A DNA stretch of 33,054 bases. Source: Methanomicrobiales archaeon (GTDB lineage Archaea > Halobacteriota > Methanomicrobia > Methanomicrobiales > JACTUA01). A model generated the notes under the pieces. That model ran no database searches. It had not been told where the DNA came from and saw only the letters and a program-made list of their open reading frames with translations. Where the stretch lies: NCBI GenBank assembly GCA_029907705.1, contig JARYLJ010000022.1, positions 1 to 33,054 on the forward strand. The letters are read 5' to 3'. Below are positions 25,037-33,054 of this stretch, piece by piece (the first letter of the stretch is position 1; each line of letters starts with the position of its first letter). Position numbers and translations under genes: made by a program.

Positions 25037-27493
25037 TCAGTGCCTGCGGAGCACCAGCACCGCAACCGCACCAAGACCGATCAGGGCGATGAACGCACCG
25101 AAACCGGGTGTGGTGGTCGGCGGGGGTGTGGTGGTTTCAGGCGCAGTGGTTTCAGGCGCAGTGGTTTCAGGCGCAGTGGTCGGCGGTACCGTGGTGGGTG
25201 TCACCGGGGGTGCCTCGCTGACGGTGAATGTCGTGGTCGCCGTTGTGCCGGTCTCGACACACTCGATGGTCACGATGTACTGGTCAGGCTTGAAGCCCGT
25301 TGTGTCCACATCGAAGGACCATGCATTCTCCAGGCCGGTGCCCTTCACAACCTTCACGGTGCCGGAAGCGCCGCTGAACTCGCTCGCCTGTGTCTTCTCC
25401 GTCGGTCTGAACGAGGCCGAGGTGATTGTGACGATCAGTGCATCATCCACTGCGAGGTTCGTGGTGCCCTTCATCGTGAACTTGTCACCGACGTACTTGT
25501 CGCCAATCGCATCGATGCTGATATAACCCTCCTCAAGCATGAAGAAGAGCTTCACGTAGGTGTCGTCGATGTTCGGTTTGTTCAGCACCTGTACGAGTGC
25601 CTCCGCTGCATCAGAGCCCATGAGGCGATTGGCGCCGATAATCTTGAACTCCTGTAAGCCATCCTGGGCAAGATTGACAACATAATCATCCCGTCTTACC
25701 ACATCGAGTCTGTTGTTGTACATCGGGTGCTGCACAACGACGAAGTACTGTCCCGCACTCCAGTCTCTGGTGTTGCTGTTTTCGTACTTGAAGGATGTGT
25801 CGTCCTCGACACTCTCTGTACGGTCTAAGGCCAGATTAGTGCCGAAGATCCAGATGGCAACACCCTCCGAGGGATTGCCCTCTGCATTGCCCTTGATCAC
25901 CAGCTTGTCTCCCTTTGCCAGTCTCGTGGCATCCATCTGTGCGGTCACGAACGCCTTTCTGATCTGGAAGGATAAAGAGGCGTACTTAACATCAGCGAGG
26001 CTACCTTTGTTCTTCGGCTGAGAGACTGCCCAGACGGTGTACGTGCCGGCATCCAGACCGACGCCGCTGGTGGCCCAGGTGTATTCCCATGTATTGTCGG
26101 ACTTCACGTCCTCGACATGGAATGTGTTAGCATCATCATTTATTGATGCCTGACTTGTATTGTCGAGGTTTGCCCCGTTGGGTGCGAGGTTCGGTCCTGT
26201 GATGAAGAGATATACCCTCTCGGAATCGGTGTTTTCACCAAAGAGTTTGATGTCCATGCCGACATAGTAGACCTTGTCCCCCTCGGCATCGATGGTTACG
26301 GCACCCTTCGTCACCTTCACCTTCACCGTGTCCCACTTTGCAACTGTATACGTCCTGTTATCCTGCACGCGGAATGTGTAGGTCTTGTCATTTGTGGTGG
26401 AACTTGTCGAAACACCAACGGTCCTCTTGCCGGAATCGTCGAGCGTCACCATTGCATATGCACCTGTGCAATTCGCTGCACTGTCGGAAACGCGGGTGTC
26501 TGCTTTATATTCGTAGTAATAGGCATCATCATCTTCAACGCTGACTCCTGCCTGGCCGCGCTTTATCGCCGGTATTTCATTACAAACCGCGCCACTGGTG
26601 CCATCGATCCACAGGACATAATCGCTGTTCGGTCTGCCCGTGATCGCAAGAGAGAAATCATCCCCACGCACAACCGAGTCGGTGTTCGCTGTGATCGTTA
26701 CCGTGTCGTCAGCGATGGTGACTGTGCGGTGAGTCGATACTACCTTGCCTGTGGCGGAGTTCCAGTTCGTCTTCATGCTGTTCGGATCGGCCTCGACCCA
26801 GACCTCGTAGGACCCTGCCTTGTAGATATAGGTAGTATCTGTCTGGGCTTCAGTGTCCCAGTAGTTGGTAGCCACGGTATTCCCATCGGGGAACCAGAGC
26901 GAGGTCATGGTACTGACGTTGAGAGGTAACTTTGTCAATGGATTTTCATCTCCTCCTTCACCGACCACGACGGTATAAACGGAACCAACCGGGTCCTTCA
27001 CCTTGATCGTCAGGAATCCATCTGTGTTGTTGACGTATCCAGCTCTGGTATTTATCGGATGCAGGTTGCTGTCAATGCGGAATGTGAGAAACGCACCGCG
27101 TACTACTGATTTGTCCGATACATCCTTTCCAGTATCAGCGTTCCAGATCTTCAGGTCGATTGAAGGTGTCTGGACCTTGAAAGCCGTACCATTGTTACTT
27201 GTGCCATTCCATGAATACCAGTCGCCGGTTCTATCCGTGAATTCGCTGGGATCCACGTAGAACGATGTCTTCTGGGTAGCTACATTGATCGTGTATGGTG
27301 TTTCGGCCTGGGATTGACCTGGCGCCCAGTAGGCAATCCAATCATCGGGAACAGCCGCCTCGATATTCAGGCCCTGCTCGCCGATGAATATGGTGTCCCC
27401 TGGATTGATGGTCGTGATTCCTGCCGATACGGGCAATACAAGCATAACCATCGCGAGGAGCGCCACCATTGCAATTCCAATTCCTTTACTCAT
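25037..27493 (-). CDS. S-layer glycoprotein with PGF-CTERM-type anchor
   Basis: 818-residue surface protein, probably the main cell-wall lattice subunit. It has a signal peptide (MSKGIGIAMVALLAMVMLVL then PVSA|G, cleavage near residue 24), a long beta-rich ectodomain with several N-glycosylation sequons (for example NGTS, NNGT, NCTG, NVST), then a threonine/proline-rich stalk with PETTA repeats and a C-terminal TPGFGAFIALIGLGAVAVLV-LRRH, a PGF motif, hydrophobic helix and basic end recognised by archaeosortase. The N-terminal region resembles the S-layer family of Methanomicrobiales (DUF3821-type). GGAGG lies 7 nt before the ATG at 27493; an upstream ATG at 27511 would include that ribosome binding site and is not used. 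A distinct leader with two hairpins precedes it. Confidence 0.9.
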   Translation of the reverse strand: MSKGIGIAMVALLAMVMLVLPVSAGITTINPGDTIFIGEQGLNIEAAVPDDWIAYWAPGQSQAETPYTINVATQKTSFYVDPSEFTDRTGDWYSWNGTSNNGTAFKVQTPSIDLKIWNADTGKDVSDKSVVRGAFLTFRIDSNLHPINTRAGYVNNTDGFLTIKVKDPVGSVYTVVVGEGGDENPLTKLPLNVSTMTSLWFPDGNTVATNYWDTEAQTDTTYIYKAGSYEVWVEADPNSMKTNWNSATGKVVSTHRTVTIADDTVTITANTDSVVRGDDFSLAITGRPNSDYVLWIDGTSGAVCNEIPAIKRGQAGVSVEDDDAYYYEYKADTRVSDSAANCTGAYAMVTLDDSGKRTVGVSTSSTTNDKTYTFRVQDNRTYTVAKWDTVKVKVTKGAVTIDAEGDKVYYVGMDIKLFGENTDSERVYLFITGPNLAPNGANLDNTSQASINDDANTFHVEDVKSDNTWEYTWATSGVGLDAGTYTVWAVSQPKNKGSLADVKYASLSFQIRKAFVTAQMDATRLAKGDKLVIKGNAEGNPSEGVAIWIFGTNLALDRTESVEDDTSFKYENSNTRDWSAGQYFVVVQHPMYNNRLDVVRRDDYVVNLAQDGLQEFKIIGANRLMGSDAAEALVQVLNKPNIDDTYVKLFFMLEEGYISIDAIGDKYVGDKFTMKGTTNLAVDDALIVTITSASFRPTEKTQASEFSGASGTVKVVKGTGLENAWSFDVDTTGFKPDQYIVTIECVETGTTATTTFTVSEAPPVTPTTVPPTTAPETTAPETTAPETTTPPPTTTPGFGAFIALIGLGAVAVLVLRRH
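25131..25175 (-). repeat. Three perfect 15-bp tandem repeats in the S-layer stalk
   Basis: The plus-strand unit GTGGTTTCAGGCGCA occurs three times without a mismatch, encoding repeated PETTA in the Thr/Pro-rich stalk before the membrane anchor. Exact identity suggests recent copy-number change. Confidence 0.9.
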
Positions 27494-27549
27494 CAGGTTT
27501 CCTCCTTTCATTGTTCATCAATGCGATTCAGACTGGCATGGCGAGCATG

Positions 27550-27565
27550 TTCGACACACGTCGAA
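27550..27565 (-). promoter_or_regulatory. Second 5'-UTR hairpin of the S-layer mRNA
   Basis: Perfect 6-bp inverted repeat TTCGAC/GTCGAA with a 4-base loop, about 57 nt upstream of the start codon. Confidence 0.6.
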
Positions 27566-27584
27566 AAAGGCTTCACCGTGCCCC

Positions 27585-27605
27585 ATATTCCGATTTACGG
27601 AATAT
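27585..27605 (-). promoter_or_regulatory. Hairpin at the predicted 5' end of the S-layer mRNA
   Basis: Perfect 8-bp inverted repeat ATATTCCG/CGGAATAT around a 5-base loop. Its outer edge coincides with the transcription start expected from the TATA box at 27626-27636. Confidence 0.65.
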
Positions 27606-27625
27606 TAGGATTATTTAGGAGAGCA

Positions 27626-27636
27626 GTTATTATATG
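27626..27636 (-). promoter_or_regulatory. TATA box of the S-layer gene
   Basis: Minus strand reads CATATAATAAC in this interval; the start site is expected near 27605, giving a leader of about 110 nt. Confidence 0.65.
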
Positions 27637-27637
27637 T

Positions 27638-28036
27638 TTTGTGGTCTATCAAAAACGAAAATTCGAAAAATATTGCGTTTTTGCCTGTATACAGTTTTTA
27701 AAATGTTCGGTTTTAAGATTGCGCGCATTAAATTGGAATAAGGGATCCCAATTCATCCGTTCAGGAAGAATGCATGGTGGAAAGGGGATGAGTGCCGTGT
27801 TCATATGGGTATTTTGGCCTCGTATGTACTGGCACCCTGGCATGCGATCTCCTGCACATCAATATATTGACCTGTATATGGAACATCCCCATTGCCTGTT
27901 CATCCTAGAAATTGGGTATGTGTTCTCGTATGCCTTCATCCGATGTGATCCTTCCCATCGGATGGGGAATTCCCGCTCACGGCCGCTCCATGGGATCACA
28001 CATGCCATTCCACGTGGGCTCCGGCATTCCTCTCGA
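27638..28036. other. Non-coding stretch between S-layer promoter and transposase remnant
   Basis: No gene supported. Contains a perfect 9-bp inverted repeat CATCCGATG/CATCGGATG with a 10-base gap (27937-27964), followed at once by the palindrome GGGAATTCCC (27965-27974). The left half is A/T-rich compared with the surrounding sequence. Confidence 0.5.
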
Positions 28037-28912
28037 CTACAAATCCTCTTCTTCGATCATTTGCCACAGGCGGTTGTCGAATTCATGCGTTTGATATGCC
28101 GAATTCATTTTAGATCGCTCGCCCTCCGCATACGACCACCTCTGAGCATTCCCGAGGATCCGTTCGGGAGGCAACCGGTAACAGAAGACCCCGAGCTGAC
28201 CCATCGAGTGGCATTTGACTGAAATACCGCTGCCTCGTCTCAGAGAGAAGGGCATAATCGGGACTGCGATGGGGCCCGATCTCGTTGTGCCGGGACACCA
28301 TCTTATGGAACGAACCGAACCTCGGAAATTGAATTTCAACATCACCGAAGAACCCGTGTTCTGATATCCCGTTTAGTGATACTCGAGGAACCTCCTGAAG
28401 GTATGATCGGCTGTCTTTGGATCCCTCGCTGAGATGAACTGCGTTCCATTCCCGATGAGGGATTGCTCTCTGTATCCCGTACTACTCAAACCTTTCCTGA
28501 AGGAACTGGTTGGTCTTCTCAATGCAGGGTCGATCGAATATGCCATCGCAGGTACTCAATCGCGGGGCATCCGCCATGAACGCGACGAGCCACTCCGCCT
28601 CTCCGTCAATCCGGATCTGCCTCCAGTCTCCCTGCCAGAAAAACATGGAATGCTCCCGTTCTTGCCTGATTTTTATAAAATGACTTGGGGTTTTCTCGAG
28701 GAACAAGGGTCCGAGTGTACGGGTGTCGTGTGATGCGAGTACGATTACTCTGTTTCATGAGAGAACGCTTCCGCTCTTCTCCCTGCTCTTTTCGGATACG
28801 GTAAAAACCATTCGTTTTGCAGAATGAGACGACCTGCCAGATCCTCTGTCCCGTGACCTGATGATACTCCGCGATTTCATGGAACAGTCTTCCTCGTTTC
28901 CATCCAAAGGGT
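28037..28912 (-). pseudogene. Decayed transposase with integrase-core (rve/DDE) domain
   Basis: Fragments of one transposase appear in order but in different frames on the minus strand. An N-terminal part (LFHEIAEYHQVTGQRIWQVV) lies around 28780-28912. The start of the catalytic core (FFWQGDWRQIRIDGEAEWLV then AFMADAPRLSTCDGIFD) is at 28482-28706, ending in a stop. Next, in another frame, comes GNGTQFISARDPKTADHTF (around 28380-28450), where the usual DNGTQF aspartate is Gly, followed by a stop. Then GFFGDVEIQFPRFGSFHKMV and SRHNEIGPHRSPDYALLSE lie in a third frame, and PPERILGNAQRWSYAEGE closes it near 28037-28180. At least four frame or stop lesions and a small internal deletion make it non-functional. 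Terminal inverted repeats were not identified. Confidence 0.75.
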
Positions 28913-29030
28913 GCTCCCGATAATGCGGTGGGATAACATGCTCACCTGGGGCGATAAACGGGTTGTCAAATGATTAACGGTATGGCGGATTCCTTCCCGA
29001 AAAAATCGAAAATCTCATATCTGTTTAAAA

Positions 29031-29103
29031 TAGCCCGGAGCAGATTCGAACTGCTGTCGCGGGATCCAGAGTCCCGCATGATTGACCGCTACACCACCGG
29101 GCT
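29031..29103 (-). tRNA. tRNA-Gln(CUG)
   Basis: Acceptor AGCCCGG pairs with CCGGGCT and the discriminator is A. Anticodon stem CGGGA/TCCCG encloses CTCTGGA, giving anticodon CTG (reads CAG). T arm CAGCA-GTTCGAA-type is intact. CCA is not encoded; TTTT follows the 3' end on the minus strand. Confidence 0.93.
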
Positions 29104-29133
29104 ATGCCTGATAAGGTTAATTGCGGGGAGAGA

Positions 29134-29880
29134 TTAAACTGACGGAGCGCCTCGTTTCAACTTCTGCGCACGGCCGCACCGTCCGCAGGCGAGGCAGACC
29201 TCCGGTGCAGGCATGATCGCCTCCCCGCGCCGGCAGAAGGGCTCGATGTCGTGGAGGTCGCGGATATAATATATGTGCGGCACCAGCGAGATATGGGTAT
29301 AGGAGCCGGTCCGAACCCCGAGGAGGGAGGCGATATGCCGCTGGAGCTGCACCAGCGCATACATGTTCGCTCCCGCTGCACTGAGCATGTCGTTGCTCCT
29401 GAAGACCACCTTCATATGCAGTTTTTCACCGCGAAGGAGGCACTGCACCAGCTGCAGGCAGGGGCAGTCCTTCAGCGATTCGTCCACCACCGGGTTCCAG
29501 GTGATCGCGAGCGCTCTCCTGGTGGATGGGGCCTCCCTGATTTTTCTCACGATGTACCCGATCTGGTCCACGTGCACCTCATTCCCTCCTTTCTGCAGCT
29601 CCTCCCCCCAGTCGAAGAGCCGCCGGTGGTAGTCGTACTCGAAGGCAGAGTCGCTTCCGCTGATGAGGTTCTCCGCATACCGCTCCAGAAAACGGCGCTG
29701 GAACCGCGAACTGGGGCTCACCATCGGTTCGCTCTCCGGTTCCTCCACCCGGATCAGGAGCTCCTCGCATTCGATGGTGGCCTCGCCATCCTCGGTGACG
29801 AGGACGCCCCCCCTCTCCAGCACCGTCCTCACCGCCAGCTCGTGAGCCATGCCAATACTGGGTGCACGGAACGCTCTCAT
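29134..29880 (-). CDS. thyA: Thymidylate synthase, methanogen type (ThyA-like)
   Basis: 248 residues. The block DCPCLQLVQCLLRGEKLHMK then VVFRSNDMLSAAGANMYALV aligns with the thymidylate synthase core (catalytic Cys in PC-xxxQ, here C141; RSxD phosphate-binding motif at 161-164; N/Y residues that bind dUMP), followed by HISLVPHIYYIRDLHDIEPF (the H-x-Y segment). This divergent family in methanogens, which use methanopterin instead of folate, is annotated as putative thymidylate synthase. The C-terminus has an extra CLACGRC motif (C229, C232, C235) of unknown role. ATG at 29880 has no clear ribosome binding site. Works after Dut in dTMP synthesis. Confidence 0.85.
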   Translation of the reverse strand: MRAFRAPSIGMAHELAVRTVLERGGVLVTEDGEATIECEELLIRVEEPESEPMVSPSSRFQRRFLERYAENLISGSDSAFEYDYHRRLFDWGEELQKGGNEVHVDQIGYIVRKIREAPSTRRALAITWNPVVDESLKDCPCLQLVQCLLRGEKLHMKVVFRSNDMLSAAGANMYALVQLQRHIASLLGVRTGSYTHISLVPHIYYIRDLHDIEPFCRRGEAIMPAPEVCLACGRCGRAQKLKRGAPSV

Positions 29881-30719
29881 GCATTAGTGTGTGTGCTCCA
29901 CATCAAAAAAGATCGAGAAGCGATGCAGGCATGGCGAAGGGATGCGGATGAGCAACCGGATGACGACCTGTAATGGCGTTATCCTCCCGAACCGATCCCG
30001 AACGAACTGCTGTCATGCATCGCATCGATGGTGAAGGTGACATTGTCTTTCTGCGATTGAAAGTTCAGCATGGTACTTCCAGATGTTTCAGAGAGCGGAA
30101 CGAACCGCTTTCGATGGTAAGACGGGTAATTTTCCGGCTTCTCTACTGACGAAAGCTCCGAATGGGCTTCCCAACGCACCACTGCACCCCCGACACCACC
30201 GCCGGCGATTTCCCATGTGCTGTGTCAAACCGAGGTCCAGCCGTGTTTCCGCTGGGTGCGTGCACCAGACGGCAGCGCTGGAACCTGTGGAACTGGCGAC
30301 CTTTCAGGATGCGATGGCGGCAGTTGCGCCGTGTGACTCCATCCTGTGGCAGGAAGATCGTATGCGATCGTTCCTTCCGGATGGATCATGTCACCGTATC
30401 ATGGGATCCAGGGCACCATGTGCCGGTCCACATACCGGAACGAACTTTTATGAGCAGGATTCGTGATCGCGATGGCAATCCTTGAAAAGAATAAGACAGA
30501 ACTTCGACGAATGGGGGAGGATGGACGAGTCAGAAGGATCCATCGGTGCTCGACAGGCCGGTTATCCATCCATCGGACGGTGTTGGCCCCTCCCTCCACC
30601 CGCATACGCTCCTGCGGGTCTCGGCATCCCGCATGCATCCGGCATGTGCCCGTGGATCCGTACGTTCATCCATGAATGGCATTACCCCGCGATCCACTGA
30701 CCCGGCCATTCAGGTACGA
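29881..30719. other. Gene-poor stretch with a possible decayed coding fragment
   Basis: About 840 bases without a supported gene. A plus-strand frame around 30275-30466 reads like protein (ALEPVELATFQDAMAAVAPC then DSILWQEDRMRSFLPDGS) but the frame breaks on both sides and I do not recognise a family, so it may be a relic or chance. Nothing else is evident. Confidence 0.4.
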
Positions 30720-30804
30720 TGCGAGGGGTGGGATTCGAACCCACGAACTCCTTCGAGACGGGACCCTAAATCCCGCTCCTTTGACCTGGCTTGGAAACCC
30801 TCGC
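30720..30804 (-). tRNA. tRNA-Leu(UAG)
   Basis: An 85-nt class II tRNA. Acceptor GCGAGGG pairs with CCCTCGC, discriminator A. Anticodon stem CGGGA/TCCCG encloses TTTAGGG, anticodon TAG (reads CUA). A long variable arm (around TCTCGAAGGAG) and T arm GTGGG-TTCGAAT-CCCAC confirm tRNA-Leu. CCA is not encoded. Confidence 0.96.
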
Positions 30805-31358
30805 GATGCGATTCTCCTTTCCGGAGATGCATAATGGTAGGTGATGGATGAATTTGAATCTGGTCATGCGAACGGGACTCGTACAGGCGGATAGATTCCG
30901 AACCTGCATGGCTCGATTCAACCCTCTGGATCGGGCGTGGTATCGACCGACGATGTTCGTGGCCCCTGTCTTTCAGATCATCGGATCTCAGGTAGGGAGA
31001 GAATCCTCGTGCACCCCCCATGTATCCGGATAACAGGGCACGATGATCGATGCCCTCTGTTTTTCCGGTATCTCTGATTCAGGCGGGTATTATCATCTGG
31101 AGGGATGGAAGAAGATGAACCACACGGAGTGAACAGGCCGTTATGGGAAACACCAATACGAAGGGGGCGACTCCCATGAATGGACGCCGGCCACCCCGGG
31201 TGAATCCCGGGCCATGAGGATCGCGCGATATGGACGCGCAGTGGCCGCGGGCACGCAGGATCTGCATGCACACGGTAAGAATTTATCAGCGCCTCTGACT
31301 GGAACGGGTTCGAAGGTAAAGGCATATGGAGGTGGCGGATGCATAAGAGGGTTAGAGG
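30805..31358. other. Gene-poor spacer between tRNA-Leu and trkH
   Basis: About 550 bases; several overlapping short frames on both strands but none with a recognisable product. I see no RNA gene or repeat that stands out. Confidence 0.5.
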
Positions 31359-32834
31359 ATGAAGCGAATCCAGTACCTCGCGATCATCGCGCACGATATG
31401 GGCGAGATCTTCAGGTTCGTGAGCGTCGCCACCATGATCCCTCTCATCGTGCTCGTCTACTATGGTGAATGGGAGATGATCGTCCCCATGGGCTCTGTCC
31501 CCGCGGTCTTCTTCATTCTCGGCTCGCTGATGGAGAGGCTCCCGAGGCAGGGGGAGATTGCGAGGCTGAGTGTCGCACTCGTCGCGGTCGCGCTCACATG
31601 GCTGTCCGTTGCACTGGTCGGCTCGCTACCGTACCTGCTCGGCCTCAAACTCTCCGTCACCGACAGTATCTTCGAGTCGATGAGCGGCTGGACCGCGACG
31701 GGATTCACGATGATCTCATCCCTCGACGTGGCGCCGAGGACGATCCTCTTCTGGCGCTCCTTCACCCAGTGGCTCGGTGGCATCGGTGTGATCGCGTTCG
31801 GCATCGCGATGCTGAGCCGCTCGGGACTCGTGCAGTTCCAGCTCTATCGTTCGGAGGGCCGGTCGGAGGCCTTCATGCCGAGCATCGTCTCCACCGGGAG
31901 GAACATGTGGGGGATCTACCTCGTTCTCACGTTCTTGTTCACGATTGTCGTCTGGCTGATCTCGAGGGTGCCGCTCTTCGATGCGATCAATCTGACGATG
32001 ACCGCCATCGCCACCGGCGGTTTCACACCGAAGGATGGTGGAATTCCGCAGTACGCAAACCCGATGCTCGAGATGGTCCTCATCCCCGTCATGCTCGCCG
32101 GTGCATTGCCATTCAAGATCTACTATTACATGTTCAGACGGAGCTTCAGGAGGGTGCTGATCCAGAGTGAGATGCGAGTGCTATTGCTCCTCGCACTGCT
32201 GGGCTCTTCGCTGGTGGTCTTCGATCTGGTCAGATTCGGAGTCGTTCCCCTTGGGGAAGCCCTAAGGACGGGCGCATTCATGACCGTCTCGGCGATCACG
32301 AGCACCGGTTTCCAGAACGCCTCCATCCATCCATGGCCGAGGGTGACGGTGATCATCATCATCATGATAATGCTGATCGGGGGTTGCGCCGGCAGTACCG
32401 CCGGTGGTATTAAGGTGAACCGCGTGGTGCTCGCGTACGAGGGCCTCATCTGGTGGTTCAGGCGCTCTTTTACGCGCAGAACCACGATCATACCCTTCAA
32501 GCACGAGGGGAGGAGTATTCCGGAGAAGATATCGGAGGTGGAGCTCTCGAAGAACATGCTCGTGGTGATATTATTCATCATCGTGGTATTCTTCTCCACG
32601 CTTGTGTGCCTGCACTTCTATATGCCGGAGATGAAGCTCGAAGAGATCATCTTCGACGTCGTCTCCGCGATCGGGAACAATGGGTTGGGCGCCGGTTACA
32701 TTGGCCCAGAGAGCCCGCTGCCAGTCAAATGGGTCTTCATATTCGTGATGTGGGCAGGCAGGCTGGAGATCGTCCCCGTGATCATGCTCTTCATCGGCAT
32801 CTTCAAGGGGTTCGAGTCGAGGATTCCGAAGTGA
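31359..32834 (+). CDS. trkH: TrkH-family potassium uptake channel subunit
   Basis: 491-residue membrane protein mediating K+ uptake, normally gated by the cytoplasmic nucleotide-binding protein TrkA. The four pore-loop filters of the family are visible: TATGF (112-116), ATGGF (218-222), TSTGF (314-318) and GNNGLGAG (439-446), each after a pore helix, with about eight or more membrane helices in all. GGCAGSTAGGIKVNR (341-355) is the conserved segment following the third pore unit. GAGGG and AGAGG lie just before the ATG at 31359. No trkA gene is adjacent in the window; it could lie elsewhere. Confidence 0.96.
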   Translation: MKRIQYLAIIAHDMGEIFRFVSVATMIPLIVLVYYGEWEMIVPMGSVPAVFFILGSLMERLPRQGEIARLSVALVAVALTWLSVALVGSLPYLLGLKLSVTDSIFESMSGWTATGFTMISSLDVAPRTILFWRSFTQWLGGIGVIAFGIAMLSRSGLVQFQLYRSEGRSEAFMPSIVSTGRNMWGIYLVLTFLFTIVVWLISRVPLFDAINLTMTAIATGGFTPKDGGIPQYANPMLEMVLIPVMLAGALPFKIYYYMFRRSFRRVLIQSEMRVLLLLALLGSSLVVFDLVRFGVVPLGEALRTGAFMTVSAITSTGFQNASIHPWPRVTVIIIIMIMLIGGCAGSTAGGIKVNRVVLAYEGLIWWFRRSFTRRTTIIPFKHEGRSIPEKISEVELSKNMLVVILFIIVVFFSTLVCLHFYMPEMKLEEIIFDVVSAIGNNGLGAGYIGPESPLPVKWVFIFVMWAGRLEIVPVIMLFIGIFKGFESRIPK

Positions 32835-32907
32835 TCGATGGGTGCGAAAGACCGATGAAGCGGGGCGCGAAAGATTCCGGAAATGCCTGACATCCAGAAA
32901 CAGGAAC

Positions 32908-32923
32908 GGGGATATTTATCCCC
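32908..32923 (+). promoter_or_regulatory. Inverted repeat around a TATA-like core near the window end
   Basis: GGGGATA/TATCCCC (7 bp, 2-base centre) contains TATTTATC and may be a promoter or operator for a gene beyond the window. A nearby GGAGG is followed by only a five-codon frame, so no gene is called. The rest of 32835-33054 holds nothing recognisable. Confidence 0.35.
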
Positions 32924-33054
32924 CATGGATCATTCCCTGGAGGAACTTTATCGATGAAACGGATCGACTGAAAAAGGTCATCCTTTCCTTTCGCGAGTAA
33001 GGGAGCGTACACGAAGTGATGTAAAATAAAATCCCCCGTATCCTACAGTGATTT

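Noticed and set aside
27314-28222. 302-codon plus-strand frame overlapping the S-layer 5' end and the transposase relic
   Set aside because: It crosses the S-layer coding start, its promoter and hairpins, and the relic; composition (rich in His, Arg, Cys) is non-protein-like and no domain is visible.
28434-28733. 99-codon plus-strand frame
   Set aside because: It is the complement of the transposase relic, whose minus-strand fragments match an integrase core.
30083-30466. Plus-strand frame with a protein-like end (VELATFQDAMAAVAPC)
   Set aside because: Frame is not supported by start signals, its first half is not protein-like and no family is recognised; mentioned only as a possible relic.
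1-33054. CRISPR array, defence island or prophage
   Set aside because: No regularly spaced repeats, no cas, restriction-modification, toxin-antitoxin or phage genes were seen on either strand.

Overview
The window comes from a methanogenic archaeon, most likely a hydrogenotrophic member of the order Methanomicrobiales. The evidence is a complete archaeal S10-spc ribosomal superoperon (with S4e, L19e, L32e and the RNase P protein Rpp29), the F420-dependent methanogenesis enzymes Mtd and Mer, the methanogen regulators Tfx and NrpR, an S-layer glycoprotein with a PGF-CTERM-type C-terminus, archaeal TATA boxes with about 25-nt phasing, oligo-T terminators, and tRNA genes without encoded CCA. No rRNA gene is present, so genus is not assignable from the sequence alone.

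Layout. (1) 1-332 is the tail of a small membrane protein (DUF4870/Tic20-like). (2) 582-14911, minus strand, is one tightly packed 27-gene unit, mostly joined by 1-8 nt overlaps or very short gaps: L3-L4-L23-L2-S19-L22-S3-L29-Rpp29-S17-L14-L24-S4e-L5-S14-S8-L6-L32e-L19e-L18-S5-L30-L15-SecY-Adk-EMC3/YidC-like-Cmk. (3) 14912-15393 is a non-coding stretch in front of that unit which folds on paper into a series of strong hairpins; it is either a roughly 400-nt leader or a separate small RNA. (4) 15394-16854 holds tfx and mtd, divergent, with a large inverted repeat over the mtd core promoter. (5) 17035-22452 holds galT-like, mer, an unusual tubulin/FtsZ-family gene, nrpR, an archaeal dUTPase gene and tRNA-Arg(UCG). 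(6) 23067-27493 holds AMP phosphorylase and the S-layer gene, the latter with two 5'-UTR hairpins. (7) 27494-31358 is gene-poor: a frameshifted transposase remnant, tRNA-Gln(CUG), a methanogen-type thymidylate synthase and tRNA-Leu(UAG). (8) 31359-32834 is a TrkH potassium channel subunit.

Functional links. The large operon couples ribosome assembly to the secretion pore and to nucleotide kinases. Mtd and Mer catalyse successive F420H2-dependent steps of CO2 reduction to methane, and Tfx sits next to mtd where it could control it. Dut supplies dUMP and ThyA converts it to dTMP; AMP phosphorylase belongs to the archaeal nucleotide-salvage route. NrpR controls nitrogen assimilation genes. The most interesting unexplained signals are the structured RNA region before the ribosomal operon, the dyad operator over mtd, and the FtsZ-like protein with altered GTP-binding and catalytic loops.
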